A stretch of 64,000 nt of DNA, from the NCBI GenBank assembly GCA_930367215.1, contig OV884059.1, forward strand, positions 224,191,803-224,255,802, in the 5' to 3' direction. Of the stretch, positions 46,101 through 56,679 are shown in pieces (within the stretch, counting starts at the first letter, position 1; every line of letters starts with the position of its first letter). The notes beneath the pieces are model-generated. The model ran no database searches. It saw only the letters and a list, made by a program, of their open reading frames with translations, and had not been told where the DNA came from. The DNA comes from Pollenia angustigena. Lineage: Eukaryota > Arthropoda > Insecta > Diptera > Polleniidae. The translations under genes were made by a program, and so were the position numbers.

Positions 46101-47605
46101 AATCCCTTGTTGTTGTTGTATTTTTTTAATTTCTGTATATCTTGAGACTGCAAGAGCCAAAGTTTCCAAATTAGGTACACACATTTAGGTTGCCAATACA
46201 CACCATCCTACAAAATGTGGGCGGGATTGGAGAAGTGGGCGTGGTACCTCCCGTACAAAAAAAATTAAAAATTTTATAAAAACCTATATGTCCTATGGAT
46301 ATGACTTATATATCAAAATATCGGAAATTTTTAGTAGAACATATTTTATAAAAAACTCGGGAAAATCGGTTCAGATACAAAAAAGTTATGACCAAAATTA
46401 AATTTTTTTTTTAAATATCCAACTTTCGGGAACCATAGATCTCCCCGAGTCCAAGTTTTATAACCCAACTAACTGGCAAATTTCTTCTTAAACACGTCGG
46501 TATATAAATCTGTCAAATCGGTTAAAAAATGGCTGAGTTATAATCAAAATACTGAAATCCCAAAAATTACTCTTTTTATACCCTTCACCTCAGGTGGAAA
46601 AGGGTATATATAAGTTTGTCATAACGTTTGTAATTTCCACAATATTGATTTTAGACCCCATAAAGTATATATATTCTGGGACCTTATGAGGAGAGAACTT
46701 GATTTAACCATGTCCGTCTGTCCGTCTGACCGTCTGTCGGTCTGTCCGTCTGACCGTCTGTCCGTCTGTCGGTCTGTCCGTCTGACCGTCTGTCCGTCTT
46801 ACGTTTGATATGTGTTTTCCGGATAATCCAGACATGATAGCGGCTAGGTTGTTTTACATTTATGTTACATACAGTCCACCATTTCTTGCTATTGAAATTC
46901 AGCCAGATCGGTCCAAAAATGACGTAGATATGAGCAAAAAACCACGACTACCTCTAAATTTTTCCAAAAATCCCTTGTTGTTGTTGTATTTTTTTAATTT
47001 CTGTATATCTTGAGACTGCAAGAGCCAAAGTTTCCAAATTAGGTGCAAACATTCAAGTTATAAATACACACCAACCCACAAAATGTGGGCGGGGTTGGAG
47101 AAGTGGGCGTGGTACCTCCCATACAAAAAATTTCAAAAATTTTATAATAACCTGAATTTTTTGACTGGGATATGACCTATGGTTACGCCTTATATTTCAA
47201 AAGATCGGAAATTTTTTTTAGAAAATATTTTCTGAAAAACTCGAGAAAATCGGTTCAGATGCTAAAAAGTTATGACCAAAATATTAATTTTTTTTTGAAA
47301 AATACCCATTTTCGGGAGCCATAGATCTCCCCGAGTCCAAGTTTTATAACCCAACTAACTGGCAAATTTCTTCTTAAACACGTCGGTATATAAATCTGTC
47401 AAATCGGTTAAAAAATGGCTGAGTTATAATCAAAATACTGAAATCCCAAAAATTACTCTTTTTATACCTCAGGTGGAAAAGGGTATATATAAGTTTGTCA
47501 TTCCGTTTGTAATTTCTACAATATTGATCTAAGACCCTATAAAATATATATTCAGGATCCTTATGAGGAGAGAACTTGATTTAACCATGTGATTTCCCTC
47601 TAACG

Positions 47606-47620
47606 CCCCCCCCCCCCCCC
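47606..47620 (+). repeat. C15 homopolymer
   Basis: A run of 15 C at the point where the last, partial monomer is lost. A likely slippage or assembly-error site. Confidence 0.8.
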
Positions 47621-47942
47621 GCCCTTTCAATTGCTTACATATACTAGCATAATGCCCAATATGATTTTCGTTATCACCCTTCTTTATTATTTCATCTATT
47701 TAACGAAAATATTTTTACAAATAGAAACTAGGAATTTTTGTGTTTTTTGCTACTTAAAAACTCGCCAAAAAAGATAAAAGAAAACAAACAAACACACATA
47801 CATGCCGCAAACTATTTTGGTGAATATATTTCCCAACTTTGTGGTGAACAAAAACATCAGAAGTAATTACAACAAAACTTTGTTGAATTTTGTGAACAGT
47901 CAACGTGCCATATTTCATTTTAATGATATTCGATTAACGTTC

Positions 47943-48010
47943 CTTCATGGTTCAGTTGTCTAGGGGGTTTGTTAGAAACTGAGAGTTCCCGGTTCGATTC
48001 TTGGTTTTTT
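47943..48010 (+). repeat. tRNA-like (SINE-type) relic
   Basis: TGGTTCAGTTGTCTAGGG resembles an A box and GGTTCGATTC a B box, with about 30 bp between them, followed by T-rich sequence. The T stem is imperfect (CCCGG versus CTTGG) and no full cloverleaf can be drawn, so it is a tRNA-derived relic rather than a tRNA gene. Confidence 0.45.
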
Positions 48011-48196
48011 AAAAAGAAAATTTTTTTTTTATATTTTTATTTTTTTTATGTTCTAAAAAAGATTTAAAAAAAATATTTACCAGTTTTCGCTTTTTAAATT
48101 TTATTTATAATGAAGTTTGAGGTATTGCAAATATGTATGTATATGTAAAAATTATTTAGTTTTTGTCTAGTTGCTCTGTATTCTGCTCGCACAATG

Positions 48197-48245
48197 GTGA
48201 AGGGTATATAAGATTCGGCACAGCCGAATATAGCACTCTTACTTG
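48197..48245 (+). repeat. 3' end of the DINE-like element: inverted subterminal repeat and hairpin
   Basis: GGTGAAGGGTAT is the inverse of the ATACCCTTCACC that starts each monomer. It is followed by the hairpin ATTCGGC-ACA-GCCGAAT (48213-48229) and ends CTCTTACTTG before an oligo-T. Subterminal inverted repeats plus a 3' hairpin are the Helentron/DINE-1 signature. Confidence 0.65.
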
Positions 48246-49374
48246 TTTTTTTTTTGATTTGTTTTCTGTTTGTTAGACTTGTTACAGCTGCGTCAGCTCT
48301 ATTCATGTATATTCTAAGTTGCTAATGTTGTTGTTGGTGTTGATGTTATAAATAAGGAGGAGTAGAGTACGATAAGGAAAAATATTAACCAAGAAGTTAC
48401 TTTCTACTGTTTTTTGTAATATAATTCTGAGTATTTATGCTGATTAATTATGTAAACACAGTTAATGTGCAGCTGGTTGCTGTTGATACAAAAAAAAAAA
48501 GTGGATGGAATCCTACTTTTCACATGAATAATCGTTATCAATCATACACACACACACACACAACCGATCAATAGTTACTTAGATCCTTAGTCTGCTATAG
48601 TGAAACAGACCAGAGTCTCTGGTGATAATCAAATATGCAACCCTTATACTGAGATTAGCTCACTATTCCACAAGCCTACCGAGGTATGTATATAAAAAGT
48701 CACTAGAAAACCTATGCAACAAACTCATTAACTATTCTTAACACACACAATAACTGAAAAAACTAAAAATAATTATTCCACGATCAGTTTTATCTTTAAT
48801 ACGAAAACGCACAAGTAAAATTATCATCCCTCACAAAATTTTAAAATCTTCAAGACACGTACACGAAGAAATTTAACACCGGCCACTAAATAAACAAAAA
48901 AAAATTTTCCCACAAATTCTTATGCACAAGTAAAATTATCATCCCTCACAAAATTTTAAAATCTTCAAGACACGTACACGAAGAAATTTAACACCTGCCA
49001 CTAAATAAACAAAAATTTTTTCCATTTCATTTCCCTTTTCCCTCTATTTCTCAGAAGTAAATGCATGGCATTAGGGTGTTCACAGTCTGTAAATAACCCT
49101 CATGATATCCACCCAACTTCTTATGAATGTTTACAGATCGTGAACCCCCTACTGGTATGCTCCCAACTTTGTATGGAGAAGTTGCGCTAGGATCCCTCTA
49201 AACACACTACTGCGGATGTTAATTTATTGCGTTGTTTTGAGCAAATGTATTTCAAATCGGAAAATATTTGTTCGCAAAGATATGTTGAGGAAAAAAGCGA
49301 CAAACATTTGAAGGAATTTTTTTTAATATAGTATATAGCGCCCCGTCTAAATTTTTCGAGAACTCAATAATATT
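48246..49374. other. Intergenic, no gene seen; includes a 115-bp duplication
   Basis: A direct repeat starts at 48810 and again at 48925 (CACAAGTAAAATTATCATCC), two copies, period 115 bp. A CA microsatellite lies near 48546. No coding sequence supported. Confidence 0.6.
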
Positions 49375-49615
49375 TTCCCTATCTGGATAAAAAACAAAAT
49401 AAAAATGATAATAAAACAAAAAAAGGTGTACATACCTACATACAGTTATTGCATATTTATTTATATACATAAATATTTATATTATTTCTGTTAAGAGGCC
49501 TCAAAACAGGCCTTGCGATATTTGCGATAATTCCCGCTGAATGAGAGTGTTTCTCAGTAAACAATTATATTTTACGCTCGCAAAATAAAAGAGCGTAATG
49601 CTTTAAACACATCCG
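49375..49615 (-). repeat. Dispersed repeat, inverted copy of about 63030-63260
   Basis: Shares blocks GAGGCCTCAAAACAGGCCTT, TTCTCAGTAAACAATTATAT and TTTTACGCTCGCAAAATAAA with the 63-kb region in the opposite orientation. It appears to be part of a hAT-like family whose terminus CAGGGATGTCAGCGCC is at 62983; a related terminus is at about 54180-54239. Confidence 0.65.
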
Positions 49616-50389
49616 AGACAGCAAGCTACCGACTTCAATATGTCAAAAATAGAATACATGTGTGTATATGGCACTGATTATTTTCACGACGACACGGCTA
49701 CATGGCTGCAGGTTGTTGTCTGTGCTTATTTTGTCGTTGTAGTCAAATTAAACTAATTTTTATTTTTGTGCACTACAAAACAGAAAAAGTGTTGCTAATA
49801 AAAAAAATATTTAAAGAATGAGTGCTTAAAATTTTTTCTTTTGTTTAACAGAAAAGAATCGGCTTGAAATAAGAATATTAACTCGGCTCAGCACCAAATT
49901 GATATTTATATAATTTTTTAGTATTCTTGAAAGAAGTTCTATAGGAACATGTTGTTTGCGCCAACGCTCCTAGTTAAGGACTTATAGGTCGTAAAAATTG
50001 CAAAATACTTTATCCATATGTATTTAGGTAAAAAATGAATCTATAAAATATGGGAATCATTGGAAAATGCTTCAAAATGGGTTTAACATGGAGTTTAAAG
50101 CATACAGATTTACCAATTAGAAGGTAATATTATATATTCATACTCCGTGGCTGACATTTTTTTTTTAAAATTGGCTTTATCTTTAAATTATGTCGATATT
50201 TATTTATTTAACCCTAGATATTTGCTTAATAAACTTTCTTTATTGCGGGGTTTCGGCCTTGTGGAACACTTAATTAATTATGTACATATTACAATTATTA
50301 AATATGTAACAAGTACATAAATAATTACTACATACATACATATTTTTACTCAAACTTATAATACAAACACTACGTGTATGTCCGCTGAA
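49616..50389. other. Intergenic, no gene seen
   Basis: AT-rich, short open frames only, no conserved motif. Confidence 0.5.
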
Positions 50390-51070
50390 TCCGCATATGA
50401 AGTCAGAAGTAGAACAGTTTTCGAGATATTCCAAAATAACCGTTATTTGTGTTTTTAAAAAAGATGCTGTGACTGAAATGCAAATATCCAAAAAAATTTT
50501 TAGCCGATTTCTATACGAACATTTTGTGCCAAATAGGAACCAGATCGGTGCAAAAATGACAAAGTTACAGAAGATTAATTGAACTAACCCACAACAACTT
50601 AATATACAAAGCTAAATTTTTAGTAACAATAAATATTAAAAATTGCTTAAAACTATTGAATTTCTATTTGGGTGGGTTAATTTATAAAATCTTCTTGTAG
50701 CTTTGTCATTTTTGTACCAATATATGTCTTGTTGGGCGCAAAATGTTTGTATTAAAAGAACATAATGTCGCATGCAATAAAACATTAGGATTTTTAAATC
50801 ATTGGTTTAACAAAAATAACTTGAAAAGAGCAAAATTGAACAAGATCATAAAATTTTCAATGAAGCTTGAACTTTTGTCCCATGTAACTCTGTTATTTCT
50901 TGACCAATTTGCACAAGCAATCCATGGTTATTTTAGAAATTTTATAATCTTTCACTAAAATTACATAATCCATTTACAATTTTTGAAGATATTTGCATTT
51001 CAGTCACATCATCTTTTTTAAAAACACAAATAACGGTTATTTTGGATTATCTCAAAAACTATTCATATGT
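50390..51070. repeat. Large inverted repeat (fold-back)
   Basis: Blocks of 50397-50600 recur inverted at about 50660-51065, for example CCAAAATAACCGTTATTTGT against ACAAATAACGGTTATTTTGG and GAAATGCAAATATC against GATATTTGCATTTC. The right arm has an extra internal segment (about 50760-50985). No termini or target duplication recognised. Confidence 0.65.
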
Positions 51071-51385
51071 TTTTTTTATTATTATCACCATGCATTTTAC
51101 CATAAATGTCTTCAAATTTCCTTAACAAAAAAACTTAATACTCCTTTTACAATTGATTGTAATGGAGAGATTATGAAGAACGAGTGTAAACATAACATAT
51201 TTTTTGCATGTAAAATAAGTATATAAAAATGTCTTTAGAAGTAGAAAATACAGAAAAATATAAAAGTTTCCAGCCCAATTTCCTCAAGTAAAACAGCTGA
51301 GATATGCTGTGAAACCATTATTTTATAAGAACAAAGACTTTCTTATAATAATAAACAATAAAAGACGATGATAATCAATATTTTA
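51071..51385. other. Intergenic, no gene seen
   Basis: AT-rich spacer between the fold-back and a direct repeat. Confidence 0.5.
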
Positions 51386-51596
51386 TTTTTTCATCCTGGT
51401 AGACCGTTCTGGGGAAATGCCCATGCCACATATGGGTTAAAAAAACTACGTAAAGATTTATTTTAAAAGAAACCCATAAACATAATATTTTATTCAAAAA
51501 AATAATAAGTAAATAAATGGAACTAAACTAAACGTTTTTTCATCCTGGTAGACCGTTCTGGGGAAATGCCCATGCCACATATGGGTTAAAAAAACT
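51386..51596. repeat. 62-bp direct repeat, two copies 149 bp apart
   Basis: CATCCTGGTAGACCGTTCTG and the following sequence through GGGTTAAAAAAACT occur at 51386-51447 and 51535-51596. The short palindrome CCCATGCCACATATGGG is inside each copy. Confidence 0.8.
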
Positions 51597-51713
51597 CATT
51601 TTACGAGTTTTTTTTTTTTCGTCTAAAATACAACTCATTTCGCCTTATTGCATCATGATTAAAGCCATGGCAGAATAAATACAAGGAATAGTCATTATAA
51701 ATTTTGTTCTTAA

Positions 51714-52467
51714 CCCTTAATAGCCTGATTTATTTTTTTGAGCAGAAAAAAATTAATGTTTTAAAACTCGCGTTTCTAAACAACTTTTGTTCTACGACTT
51801 TGTGCATAAGTTTTATTTACCTGAGCTAGGTAAGAAAAACCTGGTTGGTTCTTTGCGGAACCACTAGGTACCCGGAGATCAAAAATTTTAAAGGTGTATA
51901 TAATTTTTTTTAACAAAAATCATCATATTTTACTTAGGTAATGCAAAAAAGTGACAGGAAAATAAAGAATTATTAACATTTAAATATCAGTAATAAAATC
52001 ACGAATGCTATGCGACATTTCTAATGAACAAACTGAAATAACCGTTACGAAAATTGGAAAATTTCGAACTCCCGGTGCCTGACGGTTCCGCAAGGGACCA
52101 ACCATAGATTTTAAAAAATCCACTAAAATAAAATAAAAATTATTATTTCAAACACTCACATAAGCTTCAAGGCATTATAACGGTCACGGAAATATTTTTT
52201 TTTAAGCTTCAGTTTTTAAGTATTTGACACAGAATTATTTTTTTGAATGTTCGCAATTTCGCAAAAGCTGTTTTTTTCGAGGTTGTGACACCTTTCTGAA
52301 CATACATGAGTCAAATAAAGTCTGACTAAAGTGGCGACCGGCGCAAAAGGTGGCGCTTGTATCAAGAAATATTTATAAAGTCGCAGGTGCAAGTTGAAAA
52401 AAAATCGTTGAACAAAGTTCTGATTTTTTTTGGTTGGTTCCTAGCGGAACCAGTAGGCTTTTAAGGG
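51714..52467. mobile_element. piggyBac-like MITE flanked by TTAA
   Basis: TTAA at 51710-51713 and 52468-52471 flanks ends CCCTTAATAGCCT and AGGCTTTTAAGGG (inverted, one mismatch). TTAA duplication plus CCC-starting TIRs is the piggyBac pattern. The interior repeats GGTTGGTTC...GCGGAACCA near both ends and GGTTCCGC...GGGACCAACC in the middle. No transposase. Confidence 0.8.
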
Positions 52468-52471
52468 TTAA

Positions 52472-52968
52472 TTTTAAAACCCATAATATTACAACAAGCG
52501 TATCGTCGCGACGTTCCGGAGTTATCTTGTCGTATATCACAAAATCGAAAAAATGAGATAATACCGTTTCCTGTGGTAAATATAACAGATCTATCGATCT
52601 GCGCAATCCTCCTGTCTCTATCTCTTATGGTTAATGATATATTACGAAGCCATTTTGTTTTTATATCCACTTTTGCGAAAAATTTAATGCGTTATAATAT
52701 CGTATGCAGCATAATTGTGGATATACGACAAAAACGTATGAAAACTTTCAATTAAAAAATTCTTGCGTTATCTTGTTGTATCTGAACAAACTATATAAGG
52801 CATGATACAAAAAAAGAGACTATCTTATTAGTACACAACGGCTTTGATGGAATTATTTCTATATTGCCTAAATTTATTTTATTGTTAAGCAATTAAAGGT
52901 TAAATATTCAGGGTGGTCCAACCATAATGCACAATGTAAATTGTAAATAAAACAAAAAGTTTTTAGAT
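52472..52968. other. Intergenic, no gene seen
   Basis: Less repetitive sequence with no conserved frame; short minus-strand open frames overlap here but have no motif. Confidence 0.45.
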
Positions 52969-53997
52969 ATTTAATATTTTTAATTAGGCTTAAGTTCATT
53001 AAATTTAATTTTCATTAAATTATTTTTATGAAGAAAGGAATTTTACAACATGAAAATCAATTAAAATTTACTGATAATTTTTCATTCTTGACTCAATCTG
53101 GGCTCGAACCCAGGTGTTTACGGACAGGTTACCCTGACATGTTTCGATTGCAACCACTCAATCTCCTCAGAGGGCTTGCCGTTTAACACTCGCAGCCATC
53201 GACGACTGCTGACGTCATTAGTCAAACATCAATCCTTAAACCAAATTGTATTTAACCTTTGGTAGATCGAAATTTGCTTTGAATGATTATCTATTTTAAT
53301 TTATTTTAACATGTTGTTCCTTTACTTCTGTTTTTTTTTCGTACTTTTGTCAAGAATTCTTCTTGAAGTTCAAAGTACATATTTTTTGTTTTTTTTTCAT
53401 TTTTTTGTCTTTCTTTTTCTTGTTGACCTTTTCAGCACAACTTGAAGGACAAATGCAAACATAGAGCTCGTGCCTTAGCTTTAACAATTATTAGTATTGT
53501 GGTTATTTTATTGAACTATTTATGGTTTTTAATCCAAATTTTTAATATTTTTAATTAGGCTTAAGTTCATTTAATTTAATTTTCATGAAATTATTTTTAT
53601 GAAGAAAGGAATTTTACAACATGAAAATCAATTAAAATTTACTGATAATTTTTCATTCTTGACTCAATCTGGGCTCGAACCCAGGTGTTTACGGACAGGT
53701 TACCCTGACATGTTTCGATTGCAACCACTCAATCTCCTCAGAGGGCTTGCCGTTTAACACTCGCAGCCATCGACGACTGCTGACGTCATTAGTCAAACAT
53801 CAATCCTTAAACCAAATTGTATTTAACCTTTGGTAGATCGAAATTTGCTTTGAATGATTATCTATTTTAATTTATTTTAACATGTTGTTCCTTTACTTCT
53901 GTTTTTTTTTTCGTACTTTTGTCAAGAATTTTTCTTGAAGTTCAAAGTACATATTTTTTGTTTTTTTTTTTTTTTCATTTTTTTGTCTTTCTTTTTG
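52969..53997 (-). repeat. Direct duplication (period 571 bp) carrying tRNA-like boxes
   Basis: 52969-53421 and 53540-53997 are nearly identical. On the minus strand each contains CTGGGTTCGAGCCCAG, a strong B-box/T-arm-like element, and an A-box-like GATTGAGTGGTTGCAA about 40 bp upstream of it. This looks like a tRNA-derived SINE or a tRNA pseudogene captured in a duplicated segment. Confidence 0.7.
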
Positions 53998-54450
53998 TCT
54001 TTTTGTCTTATAGTGGCACCACTGAAATATAAACAGACAGTAAAAAAAAACAGCTGTTTATATTTTTTCAACTGTAGCTGCCGTCTTCAATATAATTCAG
54101 TAGCTGACTACACGACAATAATTGCACCTAGCAGCGTTTGTAGTCTTGTGTTCGTGTATCCTGCTGTGGTGAATGTGTTTAATGCATAAGCGTACATGTG
54201 AATTAATTTCCACAATTGTGCATGGCGCTAACATCCCTGTTTTAGTGCTGCGATCAGGGATGTCAGATGTGACGATTTTACGTCATTTTGACGATTTTTT
54301 TCGCTGAATTTACCAAAATGACGATTGACGATTTTGAATGTAGAGTCACTTAGGTGTTGACGATTTAATCCCGTCAATAAATTTAGTTTAAACTTTAATC
54401 TTTCATCAAATTTTTAACACTTTAATCTGTCAAGTAAAGTTTTTTTCTTA

Positions 54451-54621
54451 CCGAACGTTTCCACATGCAAGTAATTACTTGCAAGTAGTGTATACGTATT
54501 ATCAACAAAAAATCGAGGAAACAGCCGATTGGCTGAATGAACAAAAATTGTGTGAATGTTAGTGAAAAGGTGTCAGTGTATTGAGTTTTTCGAACTTGCA
54601 CTTGCATGTGGAAACGGGGGG
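54451..54621. mobile_element. 171-bp MITE (TTA target duplication)
   Basis: TIR core CGTTTCCACATGCAAGT and its inverse, TTA on both flanks (54448-54450, 54622-54624). The related sequence at about 25004-25045 lacks the insertion and has TTA once, a paralogous empty site. Confidence 0.8.
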
Positions 54622-54639
54622 TTAGTTAATATATGTATA

Positions 54640-54805
54640 TAGAGGCGAATATATATTTATATCTACTAGCGGACTCGACGAACTTCGCCTCGTCCCAATT
54701 TTAAGCCTTCAGACAAACTTTAGAGTAATAATACAACACAAATATTAAAATTTTTAATATGATTTATTTGAATGGAATCAGTAGAGAGCGATTTGATGTA
54801 CAAAC
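54640..54805 (-). repeat. Helitron-like 3' tail, copy B
   Basis: Matches about 25060-25212 of copy A, including the GCTAG end (CTAG at 54666-54669) and the end of the helicase coding region (AGAGAGCGATTTGATG). It is separated from the rest of copy B by about 1 kb of unrelated sequence. Confidence 0.7.
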
Positions 54806-54899
54806 ATCTATAAATCACTTAATATATAAACCATCTTTAAACGCATAAAATTCGGCGTTTAAACTACCAACACAGACCATATGAATTTGATAAGATTTA

Positions 54900-55170
54900 T
54901 CGTAGTGCTGTCACATGTTATTTTTTTACCACATATAACACATGGGAGAATGATTTATAGTTGCTGAGTTTAAACTACATATAAATTCAAGTTTAGTTCA
55001 ACTAAACCAGCGTTTAAACCATCAGTGGTTTATTAGCCATTATTGTACAAGTTTTTTTTTAGAAAAACTAAAAAACCACTAGTTAATATTAGTCAGGGCC
55101 ATTTTTTGATGTTTTTTTATATTGGCAGGACGATTTTTCGAAAAAAAAAATAATCTGACAGCACTATTTC
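54900..55170. mobile_element. Possible short hAT-like MITE
   Basis: TAGTGCTGTCACATG at the left and TCTGACAGCACTA at the right are inverted. Interior AAAC/GTTTAAAC words. No 8-bp duplication seen; tentative. Confidence 0.35.
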
Positions 55171-55804
55171 ACTTGTTTGTTTTATTTGAGTACAATAACT
55201 GCCTGCTTTTAAAACACGAGTGCAAAACTCCTTCAAATTACTGCCTGCTTGCCCCTTATCACCACTTCTTAAGGGGGCTCCCATACAAATATTGCGATTT
55301 ATGAAATTTTTAAATTAATTAAAATTTTTTGACTTTTGTGAATAAAATGAAAAGTTGTTAACAGATTTTAATCATTTATAGCTGTAATTTTTAATAGATT
55401 TTTAACAAACAAAAATTTCGAAATGTTGATTAAAAATTATTTTTGTTGCCAAAAAAAAAAAAAATAAAATATGTTTCTAAAACGACAGCGCATGTTAGAA
55501 AAAAATTAAACGTTTAAAGGCAATTTTATTGCGGATTTTCGTTTTTTTTTAGTATGTAATTTCAATAAACTGAACCGTTTTTGAACCGGTATTGGATTCA
55601 GCGTACCCGAAAAAGGTTTAAGCGCCAGTTGCCAAATTCTAGCACAGTGTAATTGTTTGATAAAACTTGCGAAAAGCAATAAAAAACATTTTTAAATATA
55701 ACAATAAAAAGAAATTAATTGGACTTTATATATATACTGTGTACTTTTTTCTTAACCTTTAATAATCAATGTACTTTAATTGCAACAAAAAAAGTTGGGA
55801 ACCC
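55171..55804. other. Spacer inside the hAT element, no gene seen
   Basis: AT-rich sequence with no recognised ends or coding capacity; it replaces the middle of the helicase copy. Confidence 0.45.
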
Positions 55805-56255
55805 TATATGTAGTTGTCCTGCGATTTAACTTTGAATAATTAAGTTTAAGTTATCGACGTCCTTATTCTTCGCTGCTATTTTTGCCCGTTCATCAATCCA
55901 ATCGAGATTTTTGTAGTTTTGTGCAATGTCGGGGAACACTTTGCTGATGAGCTCCTCCTTGGACGATGTGAATTCACAAAAATTTTCAGGGAACGATATC
56001 AATCCATTCGAAACATCAATAGGAATTTGGCCGTTGCCAAGCTCCAGCAGTTGTCTCGAGAATTCAGCAGCCGATGGGTCGTTCTGCAACACGACTCTAA
56101 TGTTTGCGGTCAATTGCAACTTCTGGACATGCCTCCACAAAGACGACGATTTCAGGCAGGCATTAAGTTCATCTGCAGCAGAAGATTTGGGGATGACGGG
56201 AATTGTTTGACGAAAATCTCCGGAGAGTAATATCAAAGCCGCACCAAATCGTCTT
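55805..56255 (-). pseudogene. Helitron-type PIF1 helicase fragment, copy B
   Basis: The minus-strand frame reads ILLSGDFRQTIPVIPKSSAA, LWRHVQKLQLTANIRV, LLELGNGQIPIDVSNGLI, FPENFCEFTSSKEELISKVF, NLDWIDERAKIAAKNKDVDN. SGDFRQ is a conserved PIF1 helicase segment just after the Walker B region. It is about 137 codons of open frame and lacks both Walker A and the C-terminal QSL motif. The breakpoint at AAATCGTCTTAA is the same as in copy A. Confidence 0.85.
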
Positions 56256-56304
56256 AAGTATTAAAAATTCTATATTTTTTGGTTTTGTATGATTTTATAC
56301 TTAC

Positions 56305-56441
56305 AGCCTGTTCGTCGATTTCGAACGTTAACGTTCGCATAGAAAATTACATTTAAAACAAAAACAAAATTCGAAAATTTGTTTTTGTTTTGAATATAAT
56401 TTTCTATGCGAACGTTAACGTTCGAAATCGACGAACAGGCT
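56305..56441. mobile_element. 137-bp near-perfect palindromic element
   Basis: AGCCTGTTCGTCGATTTCGA and the following GTTAACGTTCGCATAGAAAA are repeated in exact inverted form to 56441. The contained CGAACGTTAACGTTCG is itself palindromic. Partial relatives of its centre (GCATAGAAAATTACATTTAA) occur near 24947. Confidence 0.75.
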
Positions 56442-56679
56442 ATTAATATTTTTTTATGTTTTAATAGAGTGATATATCCGTGTTTTTAAAAAAACGATTT
56501 TTTTATATGACGATTTTTTGACGGTTTTTTTCAAAACTACTGACGATTTCGACGATTTTTTTTTTAAATTTTGACGATATTTCGAAAAAAACATCTAACA
56601 TCACTGGCTGCGATCGACAAAATCGAGCGCCGCGTTTTCTCTTTTCTCTATTATTCTCTTTTATTACGTACGTGTACAC

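Larger units (their letters stand above)
28891..48245 (+). repeat. Expanded mini-me/DINE-1-like tandem array, about 11.5 monomers
   Basis: Monomers start with the hairpin ATACCCTTCACC-TCAGG-TGGAAAAGGGTAT at 28891, 29711, 30580, 33000, 33852, 40733, 41586, 44013, 44873, 45722, 46578 and 47464 (last one partial). Without insertions they are about 820-890 bp. Each has a (TA)n core before ATTCTGGGACC, then a variable (GTCY)n tract, then a conserved about 600-bp body. The order (TA)n-core-(GTCY)n is that of dipteran mini-me/DINE-1 (Helentron-related) elements. The array starts after an oligo-T and ends at 48245, before another oligo-T, with an inverted GGTGAAGGGTAT and a hairpin. Monomers at 30580, 33852 and 41586 carry the 1.56-kb insertion. 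The 46578 monomer is diverged in its second half. Confidence 0.85.
54255..56606. mobile_element. hAT element with 8-bp target duplication GCTGCGAT, multiply nested
   Basis: Left end CAGGGATGTCAGATGT, right end ACATCTAACATCACTG; GCTGCGAT flanks both (54247-54254 and 56607-56614). The word TGACGATTTT is repeated near both ends, the expected subterminal binding array. The inside is occupied by a TTA-flanked MITE, parts of a Helitron helicase repeat and a palindromic element. No hAT transposase remains. Confidence 0.88.

Noticed and set aside
53080..53200. Functional tRNA gene on the minus strand
   Set aside because: The T-arm-like part is strong, but no acceptor stem or anticodon arm can be drawn; a tRNA-derived repeat fits better.
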